NCBI GenBank assembly: GCA_003252385.1
Contig: QKEH01000008.1
Span: forward strand, 111,166-175,165
Length of the DNA: 64,000 bases
Reading direction: 5' to 3'
From: Bacteroidota bacterium
GTDB taxonomy: Bacteria; Bacteroidota; Bacteroidia; Bacteroidales; UBA10428
Shown here: positions 1 through 7,875 of the stretch, in pieces
Layout: each line of letters starts with the position of its first letter
Numbering within the stretch: position 1 is the first letter of the stretch
Position numbers and translations under genes: made by a program
The notes under the pieces: model-generated
Told to the model about the DNA's origin: nothing
Seen by the model: only the letters and a program-made list of their open reading frames with translations
The model's database searches: none

Positions 1-2
1 TG

Positions 3-305
3 CGGGAGCTTTACTCCCTGCTGGACGAGTGCTACGCCAAAGGTGCCGATGTGGCCAAACTGGCTGTTCAGGCCAACAGCAAAGCCGACAGCGCCCGTAT
101 TTTAGGCTTGTACAGCAACGAAAAACCACTGGTGGCCTTAGGTATGGGCGAAGCAGGTAAAATAACCCGGGTGCTATCGCCATCGCTGGGTGCGGAGTTT
201 ACCTTTGCAGCCATGGACAACGGAGCAGGAACCGCTCCCGGCCAGATTTCTTACTCGCGCATGAAAGCCCTGCTCGAGACTATTGAAAACGAATTGAACG
301 CATAA
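3..305 (+). CDS. aroD: Type I 3-dehydroquinate dehydratase, C-terminal part (partial)
   Basis: The reading frame is open from the first bases of the window, so the gene starts outside it; the track's start at 51 is an internal GTG. The visible ~100 residues match the C-terminal half of class I dehydroquinases. The segment GADVAKLAV carries the lysine position that forms the Schiff base with 3-dehydroquinate, and the end holds the family's conserved APGQIS motif. The enzyme performs the third step of the shikimate pathway, dehydrating 3-dehydroquinate to 3-dehydroshikimate in the cytoplasm. It lies 18 bp before aroC on the same strand, which fits an aromatic-biosynthesis operon. The N-terminal half cannot be judged. 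Family assignment is from recognised motifs. Confidence 0.88.
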   Translation, partial: RELYSLLDECYAKGADVAKLAVQANSKADSARILGLYSNEKPLVALGMGEAGKITRVLSPSLGAEFTFAAMDNGAGTAPGQISYSRMKALLETIENELNA

Positions 306-323
306 TACCACAAGAACACCGCT

Positions 324-1325
324 ATGAACAGTTTTGGAAAACTACTACGTGTAAGTCTGTTTGGTGAGTCGCACGGCAACGGGCTGGGCATTACGCTGGA
401 CGGCGTACCCTCCGGCCTGCCACTCAAATTTATGGACTTTGCCGAAGATCTGGGTCGACGGCGTGCCGGCGCCAAGGGTACTACCCCACGCAAGGAGCCC
501 GATTTGCCCAAATTGCTCACCGGAGTTTTTAACGACCATACCACCGGAGCCCCCCTGACCATACTGTTCGAAAACACCAATACCCGCTCCGGCGATTATA
601 CCAAACTGCGCGAAATGCCCCGGCCGGGACATGCCGACTTTGTGGCTTCGCAAAAATACGGAGGCTATGAAGACTACCGGGGTGGCGGACACTTTTCGGC
701 ACGAATTACTACCGGACTGGTAGCGGCCGGGGTAATTGCCAAAAAGCTGATTGCTCCCGTACACATTGAAGCCCGGCTGGTGGAAGCCGGAGGCAACCCC
801 AATATTGAAGAAGCCATTGACCAGGCCATGCAGGAACAGGACTCCATTGGCGGCCTTATTGAATGCCGCGTAAAAGGTTTGCCTGTTGGATGGGGAGAAC
901 CTTTTTTCGACTCGGCGGAATCGCTCCTGGCGCACATGATGTTCTCTATACCGGCTGTAAAGGGTATCGAATTCGGCTCCGGTTTCCAGGCTGCCCGTAT
1001 GAAAGGCAGCCAGCATAATGACAACATCCTGTCTATGGACGGAAAAACCGAGACCAATCATGCAGGAGGAATCAACGGAGGGATTACCAATGGCAACGAG
1101 CTGGTATTCCGCATAGCCATTAAACCCACCTCGAGTATCAGTCTTCCCCAGGAAACTCTGAATGTAAAAACGGGGAAGGTGGAAACACTCGTTGTGGAAG
1201 GCCGCCACGACCTGTGCGTAGCTTTGCGTGCACCGGTGATTGTTGAGGCAGGAACAGCCTTGGTGCTGGCCGATTTAATGATGCAGGAGCAAAAAGTCGG
1301 TCGGATCTGGCAAAACCAAGAATAG
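324..1325 (+). CDS. aroC: Chorismate synthase
   Basis: Converts 5-enolpyruvylshikimate-3-phosphate to chorismate, the last common step to aromatic amino acids, using reduced FMN without net redox change. The N-terminus MNSFGKLLRVSLFGESHG carries the family signature GESHG. Further conserved blocks are visible at GGHFSARITTG and in the glycine-rich GGINGGITNG segment near residue 250. At 333 residues it is somewhat shorter than the ~350-370 usual for the family, but nothing essential seems missing. The ATG at 324 follows the aroD stop by 18 bp and tyrA follows by 29 bp, so the three genes are probably co-transcribed. Large open frames on the opposite strand here are shadows. Confidence 0.96.
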   Translation: MNSFGKLLRVSLFGESHGNGLGITLDGVPSGLPLKFMDFAEDLGRRRAGAKGTTPRKEPDLPKLLTGVFNDHTTGAPLTILFENTNTRSGDYTKLREMPRPGHADFVASQKYGGYEDYRGGGHFSARITTGLVAAGVIAKKLIAPVHIEARLVEAGGNPNIEEAIDQAMQEQDSIGGLIECRVKGLPVGWGEPFFDSAESLLAHMMFSIPAVKGIEFGSGFQAARMKGSQHNDNILSMDGKTETNHAGGINGGITNGNELVFRIAIKPTSSISLPQETLNVKTGKVETLVVEGRHDLCVALRAPVIVEAGTALVLADLMMQEQKVGRIWQNQE

Positions 1326-1354
1326 CCCACCATACTAAGAAGGAAAAAAGCAGC

Positions 1355-2155
1355 ATGGCAGGAGTACAAAATATCAAAAAAATACTCATACTCGGAGCAG
1401 GGCGCATGGGTGCCTGGCTGGTCGAATCGATGTGCCTCGACTACGAAGTAGCCGTTTTCGACAAGGATAAAGCGAAGATGAAATACCTCTTCAACAGCCA
1501 CCGTTTACTGAGCTATGATGAAATACGCGAGTTTTCCCCCGACCTGGTAATTAATGCCGTTAGCCTGCAGCTTACGGTGAAGGTATTTGAAGAAGTACTT
1601 CCCTACCTGCCCGAGGAATGCATTCTCAGCGATATTACCTCGGTAAAAACCCCGCTGCGCGAATTCTACCTCAACAGCGGACGCCGGTTTGTGTCGACCC
1701 ATCCAATGTTTGGCCCTACTTTTGCCAATATTAAAGAACTGAAAAACCAAAGTGCTATAATCATTCAGCAATCCGACGAAGAAGGGAAGAAATTCTTCCG
1801 CAATTTCTACTGTTCCTTCGGGATAAAGATATACGAGTATACCTTTATCGATCACGATAAAACTATTGCCTACTCCCTGTCGACCCCATTTGCTTCATCG
1901 ATGGTTTTTGCGGCCACCATGAAACACCAGGAAGCTCCCGGGACCACTTTTCAGCGGCACATGGCCATTGCCCGCGGGCTGCTTTCGGAAGACGACTACC
2001 TGCTGTCCGAAATTCTTTTAAGCCCCTATACTTACGAGCAGCTGGATCAGATCAGCAAAAAACTGGACGAGTTAAAAAATTATGTTAAAACCAAGGATAC
2101 AGCGCAACTACAAACTTTTTTTCAATCGCTGCGAAAAAACCTCACTGAAGAATAA
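1355..2155 (+). CDS. tyrA: Prephenate dehydrogenase family protein (TyrA-like)
   Basis: A 266-residue NAD(P)-dependent dehydrogenase expected to oxidatively decarboxylate prephenate to 4-hydroxyphenylpyruvate for tyrosine synthesis. The N-terminus has a Rossmann dinucleotide motif (ILGAGRMG) followed by a strand ending in D (VAVFDKDKAK). The middle carries the family's HPMFGP block, and the C-terminal half is helical, as in the TyrA dimerisation domain. No ACT domain or fused chorismate mutase is present, so feedback control must come from elsewhere or be absent. Its place directly after aroD-aroC supports the aromatic role. An arogenate specificity cannot be excluded from sequence alone. Confidence 0.88.
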   Translation: MAGVQNIKKILILGAGRMGAWLVESMCLDYEVAVFDKDKAKMKYLFNSHRLLSYDEIREFSPDLVINAVSLQLTVKVFEEVLPYLPEECILSDITSVKTPLREFYLNSGRRFVSTHPMFGPTFANIKELKNQSAIIIQQSDEEGKKFFRNFYCSFGIKIYEYTFIDHDKTIAYSLSTPFASSMVFAATMKHQEAPGTTFQRHMAIARGLLSEDDYLLSEILLSPYTYEQLDQISKKLDELKNYVKTKDTAQLQTFFQSLRKNLTEE

Positions 2156-2230
2156 CCCAAGTGCCAAACCCATTTTATATATCGTACAATAGTATTAGTT
2201 TAGGGGCGTTATTGATGTGTACTTATTGAA

Positions 2231-2797
2231 ATGTATATGGCACTTCAAACCTTCAAGCCTGGTTATACGATCCTACTCCTGCTTGCACTGAATCTGCGCT
2301 TGTCGGCTAACGCGCCAGCTGCCGATTCCACGAAGATAGCACTGAATTTTACTGTTGGGATCAAACCCAGCTATGGCGCTGGCGAAGTTGGCATCCCTCC
2401 GTTGTCCGTTTCCATGGACTTTGCCATCCCACCCCTGGCCATTCCGGGCGAAATCCGAACAGGCTGGCTGGTTGGCACCTCTTCATCGCAAATCGAGTTC
2501 AACGGAGGAACTGTGAAAACGTCGCACTACCTGATAGCTACACGAAGCAGTTACCATTACCCCCTGATAGAAGGTGTAGATACCTATGCTACACTGTTAT
2601 TAGGTGTACGAGCCATACGAGCCGAAGAAAACAACTTTCCGGGAGCCCAAGGGCGCTTACCCCTGCGTGCACGTCCTCTGGTTGCCCTGCAGGCAGGTGC
2701 CAAATATTACTTTATGGATCAACTGGGGGTTATGGCCGAAATCGGTTACGGATACTCTCTCATTAACCTGGGGGTATGCTTCCGGTTTCAGCCCTGA
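2231..2797 (+). CDS. Small outer-membrane barrel-like hypothetical protein
   Basis: A 188-residue protein with a hydrophobic N-terminal signal-like segment (about residues 13-28) ending near an Ala-rich cleavage region. The remainder alternates polar and hydrophobic residues as short amphipathic strands. The last residues (LGVCFRFQP) end on an aromatic, aliphatic-alternating strand, which is typical of outer-membrane beta-barrels. Many glycines and the segment AGAKYYFMDQLGVMAEIGYGY resemble small OmpA/OprF-like barrels of Bacteroidota. I do not recognise a specific family. It stands alone, 75 bp after tyrA and 76 bp before the next gene. The function is unknown; the outer-membrane location is inference. 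Confidence 0.6.
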   Translation: MYMALQTFKPGYTILLLLALNLRLSANAPAADSTKIALNFTVGIKPSYGAGEVGIPPLSVSMDFAIPPLAIPGEIRTGWLVGTSSSQIEFNGGTVKTSHYLIATRSSYHYPLIEGVDTYATLLLGVRAIRAEENNFPGAQGRLPLRARPLVALQAGAKYYFMDQLGVMAEIGYGYSLINLGVCFRFQP

Positions 2798-2873
2798 TAA
2801 CCGGATGTGCTCTGTGTTAAGTTTCAGGAGCCAACGCTACCATTAGTACGGCTATTTTGCTAATTTCGCTCCT

Positions 2874-3383
2874 ATGTACACTATCCTGAGAACAACCGTT
2901 GCCACGCTGATACTGACGCTGACCTCGCTTACCCTGCAGGCGCATCCCATTCATGTATCGGTGGTGAATCTGGAATATCTTCCCGATTCGAACCGCATCG
3001 ATTTCTCCGTTCAGTTGTGTGCCGATGATCTGGAGAAAATTATCAATTACGAGTATCATACCTTGCTTACTTTTCACAATCGAAGCCGGCTAACCACCCA
3101 GGAGCAAGACGCTTTGGAGCGCTACATCCAAGCAAATTTCAGCATTCAGGCCAAAGGAATTTTACCCTCCCGGTTGCACAGCTGGGGACTGGATGAGGGT
3201 CAGGTGCGCCTGTATTTCAGCTGCCTGTCGCCATTAACTGTAGATAGTCTGGTGGTATCGAACACTTTTATGATAACTTACTTCCCCGACCAGGTGAACC
3301 TGTTAATCAGTCATTTTAAGAACACAGAAACAGGTGTCGAATTTAACAAAGGAACCACCTTACAAACCATTGTTTTTAAATGA
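2874..3383 (+). CDS. DUF6702 family exported protein
   Basis: A 169-residue protein with a clear signal peptide (about residues 1-23, cleavage after LQA). Directly after it comes HPIHVSVVNLEYLPDSNRIDFSVQLCADDLE, the characteristic start of the DUF6702 family (HP-x-HVS plus a beta-strand and a DDLE motif). Members are short exported proteins of Bacteroidota with no established role. The stop overlaps the next start in an ATGA arrangement, so translation is coupled to the large T9SS protein that follows. The gene therefore probably belongs to a small surface or secretion-linked operon. Confidence 0.75.
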   Translation: MYTILRTTVATLILTLTSLTLQAHPIHVSVVNLEYLPDSNRIDFSVQLCADDLEKIINYEYHTLLTFHNRSRLTTQEQDALERYIQANFSIQAKGILPSRLHSWGLDEGQVRLYFSCLSPLTVDSLVVSNTFMITYFPDQVNLLISHFKNTETGVEFNKGTTLQTIVFK

Positions 3384-5989
3384 GAGGAATAGGCAAAACC
3401 CTGCTCTTGTGGCTGCTTTGCGGGGCAACACTTTATGCGACCCATAACCGGGCCGGCGAAATAACTTACCGTCACCTTTCGGGCTATACCTACGAGGTTA
3501 CCGTAACCACCTATACCTATGCCTTAAGCAGTGCCAAACGTACCGAACTGATCGTTCAATGGGGCGATGGCACCGAAACAGAAGTACCCCTGCTGGATCC
3601 TCCGGGTTTTTATGCCATTCCGGGTACCGACTACCTCAAAAACATGTACGTGGCGCAACATACCTATGCAGGCAGCGGGGTATACGAAATACTTATGGAA
3701 GACCCCAACCGAAACCTGGGTGTAAACAATATTCCCAATTCCGTCAATACGATCTTCTCCATTAAAACCACCCTGTTCATTGGTTCCAACATTGGCTCCA
3801 ACAACACCCCGGTGCTGTTGAATCCGCCCATCGACCAGGCGGCATTGGGGCATCCTTTCATTCATAACCCGGCCGCTTTCGACCCCGATGGCGATAGCAT
3901 ATCCTATACCATAACCACCTGCACCGGAGCCGGCGGCGAAGCCATTGAGGGGTATCGCATTCCGGCCGCAACCGATACCCTGCTGGTAGATGCCCGAACC
4001 GGCGACCTGATGTGGCTGTCGCCACCCGTAGTGGGAAAATTCAATATTGCTATTCTGGTTGAAGAATGGCGCGATCAGATCCGCATTGGGCGCATTGCCC
4101 GCGATATGCAGATTGACGTTCACGAAACGGACAATAACCCACCGATAAATCCGAACCTGATTGATCTGTGTGTACGGGCCGGAGACACGATTAACCTGCA
4201 AATCAGAACCAGCGACCCCGACCAGGATCAGCTCAATCAAAGCCTGGTGGGAGGGCCTTTTGAGGTGACCAACCCAGCCGTATACAGCATTGACTCCTCG
4301 GGCTATGGCTGGATTAACTCCCATTTTCAGTGGATCACCCATTGTTCGCACGCCCGCCAGCAACCTTACACCCTGGTGCTTAAGACCGAAGATATTACGA
4401 ACGACATTAACCTGGTTTCCGTAACCAGCTTTACCATTCGGGTATTGCATTTGCCCCCCACCGGACTGGAAACGCATCCGGGATCGGATACCATCCGGCT
4501 GGAATGGACTCCCTCCAACTGCGGCACCCCTGCCGGCTACCGGATTTACCGGCGAACCGACAGCACCCAGTACCTTCCGGAAGCCTGCGAAACCGGCGTT
4601 CCGGCCCGCACCGGTTTTGTATTGATAGACCAGGTGGAAGGTGCAACGGCCCGTTCCTATACCGATAACAACGGAGGCAGTGGGCTGGTGCCCGGATTTG
4701 AATACTGCTATCGCATAACTGCCTATTACAACGATGGAGCAGAGAGCATCAGTTCCGAAGAGATTTGCAGCCATCTTGAACCTGGAAATCCTCCCTTGTT
4801 GCGGGTCAGCGTTGCCGCCGACGATGAAACCGCAGGCCAAATTGAGCTGGCTTGGGCAGTTCCCCGTGGCGACGACATTATGGACGATGGCCCCTATCGA
4901 TATGAAATTTTGCGAATGGCACCGGGCGAAACTACACTGCGCCCGATTTTCACCCAACAGGCATCTCCCAATCTATTCGACACCACTTTCACCGACCGGA
5001 GCATCAACACCCGGATATACCCCTACACCTATTCGGTAATCCTTCAATACGAAGAGGGCGGCACCTGGCACAATGCACCGGGTAACGAAATGGCAACTTC
5101 GCAATACATCAGTACTGCAGGTGCGGACAACACCGTAACCCTGACCATGAAAAAAAGAGCCCCCTGGCTGAATCAACCTTACGAAATGTACCGTGCAGCA
5201 ACGGACAGTTTTATGCATATTGGCAGTACCCTTAATGCCACCTACACCGACCGAAATCTGAGAAACAACACTACCTATACGTACCGAAGTGTAGCCAAAT
5301 CGGTTCGTCCCCTTTATGGAATGAACTTTACCATGGAGAACACCTCGCATCTGGCCTCCGAAATGCCAGTAGATACCCTTTCGCCTTGCGATGTGGAACT
5401 TTACGTGCGCTCCGATTGCGACAGTGTACGCGGTTTCAACCTGCTGAGCTGGCAGCGAGCCAGTGACAGTTGTTCCAACCAGGATGTGGTGAACTACATT
5501 ATTTACAGCCGCGACTCGTTGGAAGGCAAATTGTTTGCTTTGGACACCCTTGCTCCCACAGTTTTTGAATATCTGGACTACCCCAAGAACTCGATTGAAC
5601 AATGCTACGCCATAACCGCCATCGATTCGGCCGGTAACGAAAGTACGCCCTTGCCTTATTGCGTGTACAATATTTGCAGCTTCTACCGTTTACCCAATGT
5701 ATTTACCCCCAACGGAGATGCTATCAACGACATCTACACCTCCTGGAATCTGAACGGTTATGTTAAGAAAGTGGATATGAGTATTTTTAACCGTTATGGC
5801 CAGAAGCTGTATACCACCACCAATGCGAATATCGACTGGAACGGCACCTACAACAATAAGCTGGTTAGTTCCGGAGTCTATTACTACATCTGCGATGTGT
5901 ATGAACCAACAATCAGAGGGTCCCACCTCACAACCTTAACCGGATTTATACATGTTTATTCTGGAACCGACAACACACCCCCTCAATGA
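3380..5989 (+). CDS. Large surface protein with fibronectin-III-like repeats and T9SS type B (gliding-motility-associated) C-terminal domain
   Basis: An 869-residue exported protein. A signal peptide of about 20 residues is followed by a beta-rich N-terminal region with PKD-like character (IVQWGDGTET) and an acidic strand-rich module (AAFDPDGDSISYTI). Several fibronectin-III-like modules follow from about residue 360 to 770, each ending in strands such as YCYRITAYYND and YTYRSVAK. The C-terminal ~85 residues (PNVFTPNGDAINDIY onward, then FNRYGQKLY and SGVYYYICDVY) are the CHU_C / type B sorting domain used by the type IX secretion system. The protein is thus probably exported across the outer membrane and displayed or released. 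It overlaps both neighbours by 4 bp. Its ligand is unknown. Confidence 0.87.
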   Translation: MRGIGKTLLLWLLCGATLYATHNRAGEITYRHLSGYTYEVTVTTYTYALSSAKRTELIVQWGDGTETEVPLLDPPGFYAIPGTDYLKNMYVAQHTYAGSGVYEILMEDPNRNLGVNNIPNSVNTIFSIKTTLFIGSNIGSNNTPVLLNPPIDQAALGHPFIHNPAAFDPDGDSISYTITTCTGAGGEAIEGYRIPAATDTLLVDARTGDLMWLSPPVVGKFNIAILVEEWRDQIRIGRIARDMQIDVHETDNNPPINPNLIDLCVRAGDTINLQIRTSDPDQDQLNQSLVGGPFEVTNPAVYSIDSSGYGWINSHFQWITHCSHARQQPYTLVLKTEDITNDINLVSVTSFTIRVLHLPPTGLETHPGSDTIRLEWTPSNCGTPAGYRIYRRTDSTQYLPEACETGVPARTGFVLIDQVEGATARSYTDNNGGSGLVPGFEYCYRITAYYNDGAESISSEEICSHLEPGNPPLLRVSVAADDETAGQIELAWAVPRGDDIMDDGPYRYEILRMAPGETTLRPIFTQQASPNLFDTTFTDRSINTRIYPYTYSVILQYEEGGTWHNAPGNEMATSQYISTAGADNTVTLTMKKRAPWLNQPYEMYRAATDSFMHIGSTLNATYTDRNLRNNTTYTYRSVAKSVRPLYGMNFTMENTSHLASEMPVDTLSPCDVELYVRSDCDSVRGFNLLSWQRASDSCSNQDVVNYIIYSRDSLEGKLFALDTLAPTVFEYLDYPKNSIEQCYAITAIDSAGNESTPLPYCVYNICSFYRLPNVFTPNGDAINDIYTSWNLNGYVKKVDMSIFNRYGQKLYTTTNANIDWNGTYNNKLVSSGVYYYICDVYEPTIRGSHLTTLTGFIHVYSGTDNTPPQ

Positions 5990-7176
5990 TCCGACACCTT
6001 CTACGAGCACTAACCCTTCTGAGCCTCACCGCACCCCTTTATGCACAAACCGATTGCGCCATGGACGGATACGGTTACCTGTGGGCAGGAAGATACCGTA
6101 TGGCTTTGGAAGCATTTAACCTCTGTATGGATTCAGAGACAAACCCTCAGTTACATTTACAGAAAGGTATCTGTTATTACGAAATGCACGAGCTGGAACA
6201 AGCTTTGTCCGAACTGAAACAGGCCAAGCAGAGCGGACTGCCGCAAGCTTCGCTATGGCTGGCACGAACCTATGCCCTTCAGCAGCACCCCTTCAATACC
6301 ATAAACGAACTTCAGCACTACCTGCAACACACCCCCCAACCCCAGGTAAAAAGCATTCAAAAGGATTCCCTGTTTAACCCACTTCACCCCACCGAAGCCT
6401 GGCTTGCACTTTGGCAGCAAATTCCGCATTCTGCGGAAGACGAAACCCTGAATGAAGCCCGGTACCAAATGCGAAGAAACAACTACGACAATGCCCATGC
6501 TATTCTTGAACATTCCATGAACCAAGGGCTTGCTGACCAGAAACTCCATGAAAGTAATGCTCAAATTTACCTGCAGGAAGATAACTATCAGATGGCGCTT
6601 TACGAGATGAACCAGGCACTTGCCATCGAAAGAAACCCGGAATACTTAAAACAGAAAGCCGATTATTTGTCACGCCTGGGCAATTACTCTCAAGCAAGCA
6701 CTGTGCTCCGGGAAGTGCTCGCACTAAATCCTTACGATTTTAACACACGCAGCCTTCTTGCTGCCTGTGCTTACAAGTCCGGCCAGTATAAAGCTGCACA
6801 AACGGAACTGGAAAAGTGTAAAAAATACCAAACTAACCCCGAAAACGAACTCCTGGCGGCTCAGGTTTACCGCGCGCAAGGGCTTTATGTAGATGCCTTG
6901 CGCTGTATTAACCCTGTATTGGAGCAGGACAGCACCAATAACAAGGCTCTGTCAGTTCGCGGTATGCTTTTCTACGATACCGAAACGTATAAAAGAGCAT
7001 CGTACGACCTGTCTATGAGTCTTGATCTGAACCCTGACGATGCGGAAACCAATTATTATATGGCATTAGCCCAATGGAAACTTGGCCGTACGCAGGAAGC
7101 TTGTTTTTTTATGAAGCGTGCACGAAGCTACAACGAGGTTGAAGTTCAGGAGTGGTTGCAAAAAAACTGCAGGTAA
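5986..7176 (+). CDS. Exported tetratricopeptide-repeat protein
   Basis: A 396-residue protein with an N-terminal signal peptide (about 1-20, ending LYAQ) and several tetratricopeptide repeats across the whole chain, for example around residues 30-95 and 155-370 (segments such as YQMALYEMNQALAIERNPEY and YKRASYDLSMSLDLNPDDAETNYYMA). TPR solenoids act as protein-protein scaffolds. With a signal peptide this one should act in the periplasm or at the envelope. The ATG lies inside the stop region of the upstream T9SS type B gene (ATGA overlap), so it is translationally coupled to it and may help its secretion or assembly. That role is inference. Confidence 0.82.
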   Translation: MIRHLLRALTLLSLTAPLYAQTDCAMDGYGYLWAGRYRMALEAFNLCMDSETNPQLHLQKGICYYEMHELEQALSELKQAKQSGLPQASLWLARTYALQQHPFNTINELQHYLQHTPQPQVKSIQKDSLFNPLHPTEAWLALWQQIPHSAEDETLNEARYQMRRNNYDNAHAILEHSMNQGLADQKLHESNAQIYLQEDNYQMALYEMNQALAIERNPEYLKQKADYLSRLGNYSQASTVLREVLALNPYDFNTRSLLAACAYKSGQYKAAQTELEKCKKYQTNPENELLAAQVYRAQGLYVDALRCINPVLEQDSTNNKALSVRGMLFYDTETYKRASYDLSMSLDLNPDDAETNYYMALAQWKLGRTQEACFFMKRARSYNEVEVQEWLQKNCR

Positions 7177-7392
7177 CTCCAAATCAAATCGCCAGACAAA
7201 CTCTCAGGTTTTTCAGCAAACCACGCTCGGCGACTTTTAGTAAGCTGTTTCCAATTTGAAGTATTCAGAGCAGCGGACCCGATTGTGTGTATTCAAAATG
7301 ACGAAAACCTGATTCACCCATGCATCCCAGAGTAGGATCTAACATGCGTTATTAGCTGCTTATGGGCTTTGGATAATGAACTTGTTCTACAC
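7177..7392. other. Non-coding gap after the TPR gene
   Basis: No convincing gene, hairpin or repeat is visible in these ~216 bases between convergent genes. The adjoining minus-strand reading frame looks truncated, so this stretch may be what remains of its lost 3' part, but no recognisable coding sequence survives here. Confidence 0.4.
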
Positions 7393-7632
7393 CTAATGGC
7401 AGCTCATACGGATCGGCTTTTTTTGCTTTCCATAAAAAAAACTATTGAACCTGAGGATGCCCTCATTGTCGAGTTTCCGGATTAATTGCTCGGTGCTAAG
7501 CGTGGTGTTTACCAGGGGGGCGGCCAGGCCGGGTTGCCACATTTCTACTTCTACATTTTCCAGTTCTTTCCAGATGCAGGATTGAAGGAGGAAAAAAAGT
7601 TGGGGTAAAATAAACAGCAATCTGAACTTCAT
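7393..7632 (-). pseudogene. Truncated lipoprotein gene (N-terminal fragment)
   Basis: A 79-residue reading frame starting with a lipoprotein signal peptide (MKFRLLFILPQLFFLLQSC, lipobox cysteine at about residue 19). The following segment, EVEMWQPGLAAPLVNTTLSTEQLI, matches from memory the beginning of long (several hundred residue) Bacteroidota lipoproteins, which open with a similar W-x-P-x-A-x-PLVN stretch. After about 60 residues the similarity stops and the frame ends in unrelated residues. I infer a 5' gene fragment left by a deletion rather than a genuine small protein. A functional short lipoprotein remains possible. Confidence 0.5.
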
Positions 7633-7793
7633 GAGTAATACCTTGGCGTGTAAATTTAGGGATTATACCCAAAAATTTTGCTGGAGGAAAACGATATTTG
7701 TTGGATTGTTGTCTCTTTTGAAGTTGGTATTCAGGCATCTGGCTTGCTTCCCAAAAACCATTAGAAAAATGTTTTGTGTTTTTCATGGGTATT

Positions 7794-7828
7794 AAAATAG
7801 GATTAGGTGGGTGTCCTAATCCTATTTT
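7794..7828 (-). terminator. Hairpin downstream of the dehydratase/activase fusion gene
   Basis: A perfect 14-bp inverted repeat (AAAATAGGATTAGG / CCTAATCCTATTTT) with a 7-base loop. Read on the minus strand, the stem ends in a T run. It lies 47 bp past the stop of the minus-strand gene at 7876, as expected of a rho-independent terminator. Confidence 0.75.
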
Positions 7829-7875
7829 GAATAAAGCGTAATGTAGTATAAGCTACATTAAATGCAAGAAATCTG

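Noticed and set aside
345-1208. 287-residue minus-strand ORF opposite aroC
   Set aside because: The plus-strand frame is a clear chorismate synthase; the antisense frame has no family features.
3524-4957. 477-residue open frame on the minus strand
   Set aside because: It lies exactly antisense to the T9SS type B protein gene. The long frame follows from the C-rich third codon positions of that gene; it has no recognisable domain and no gene neighbours.
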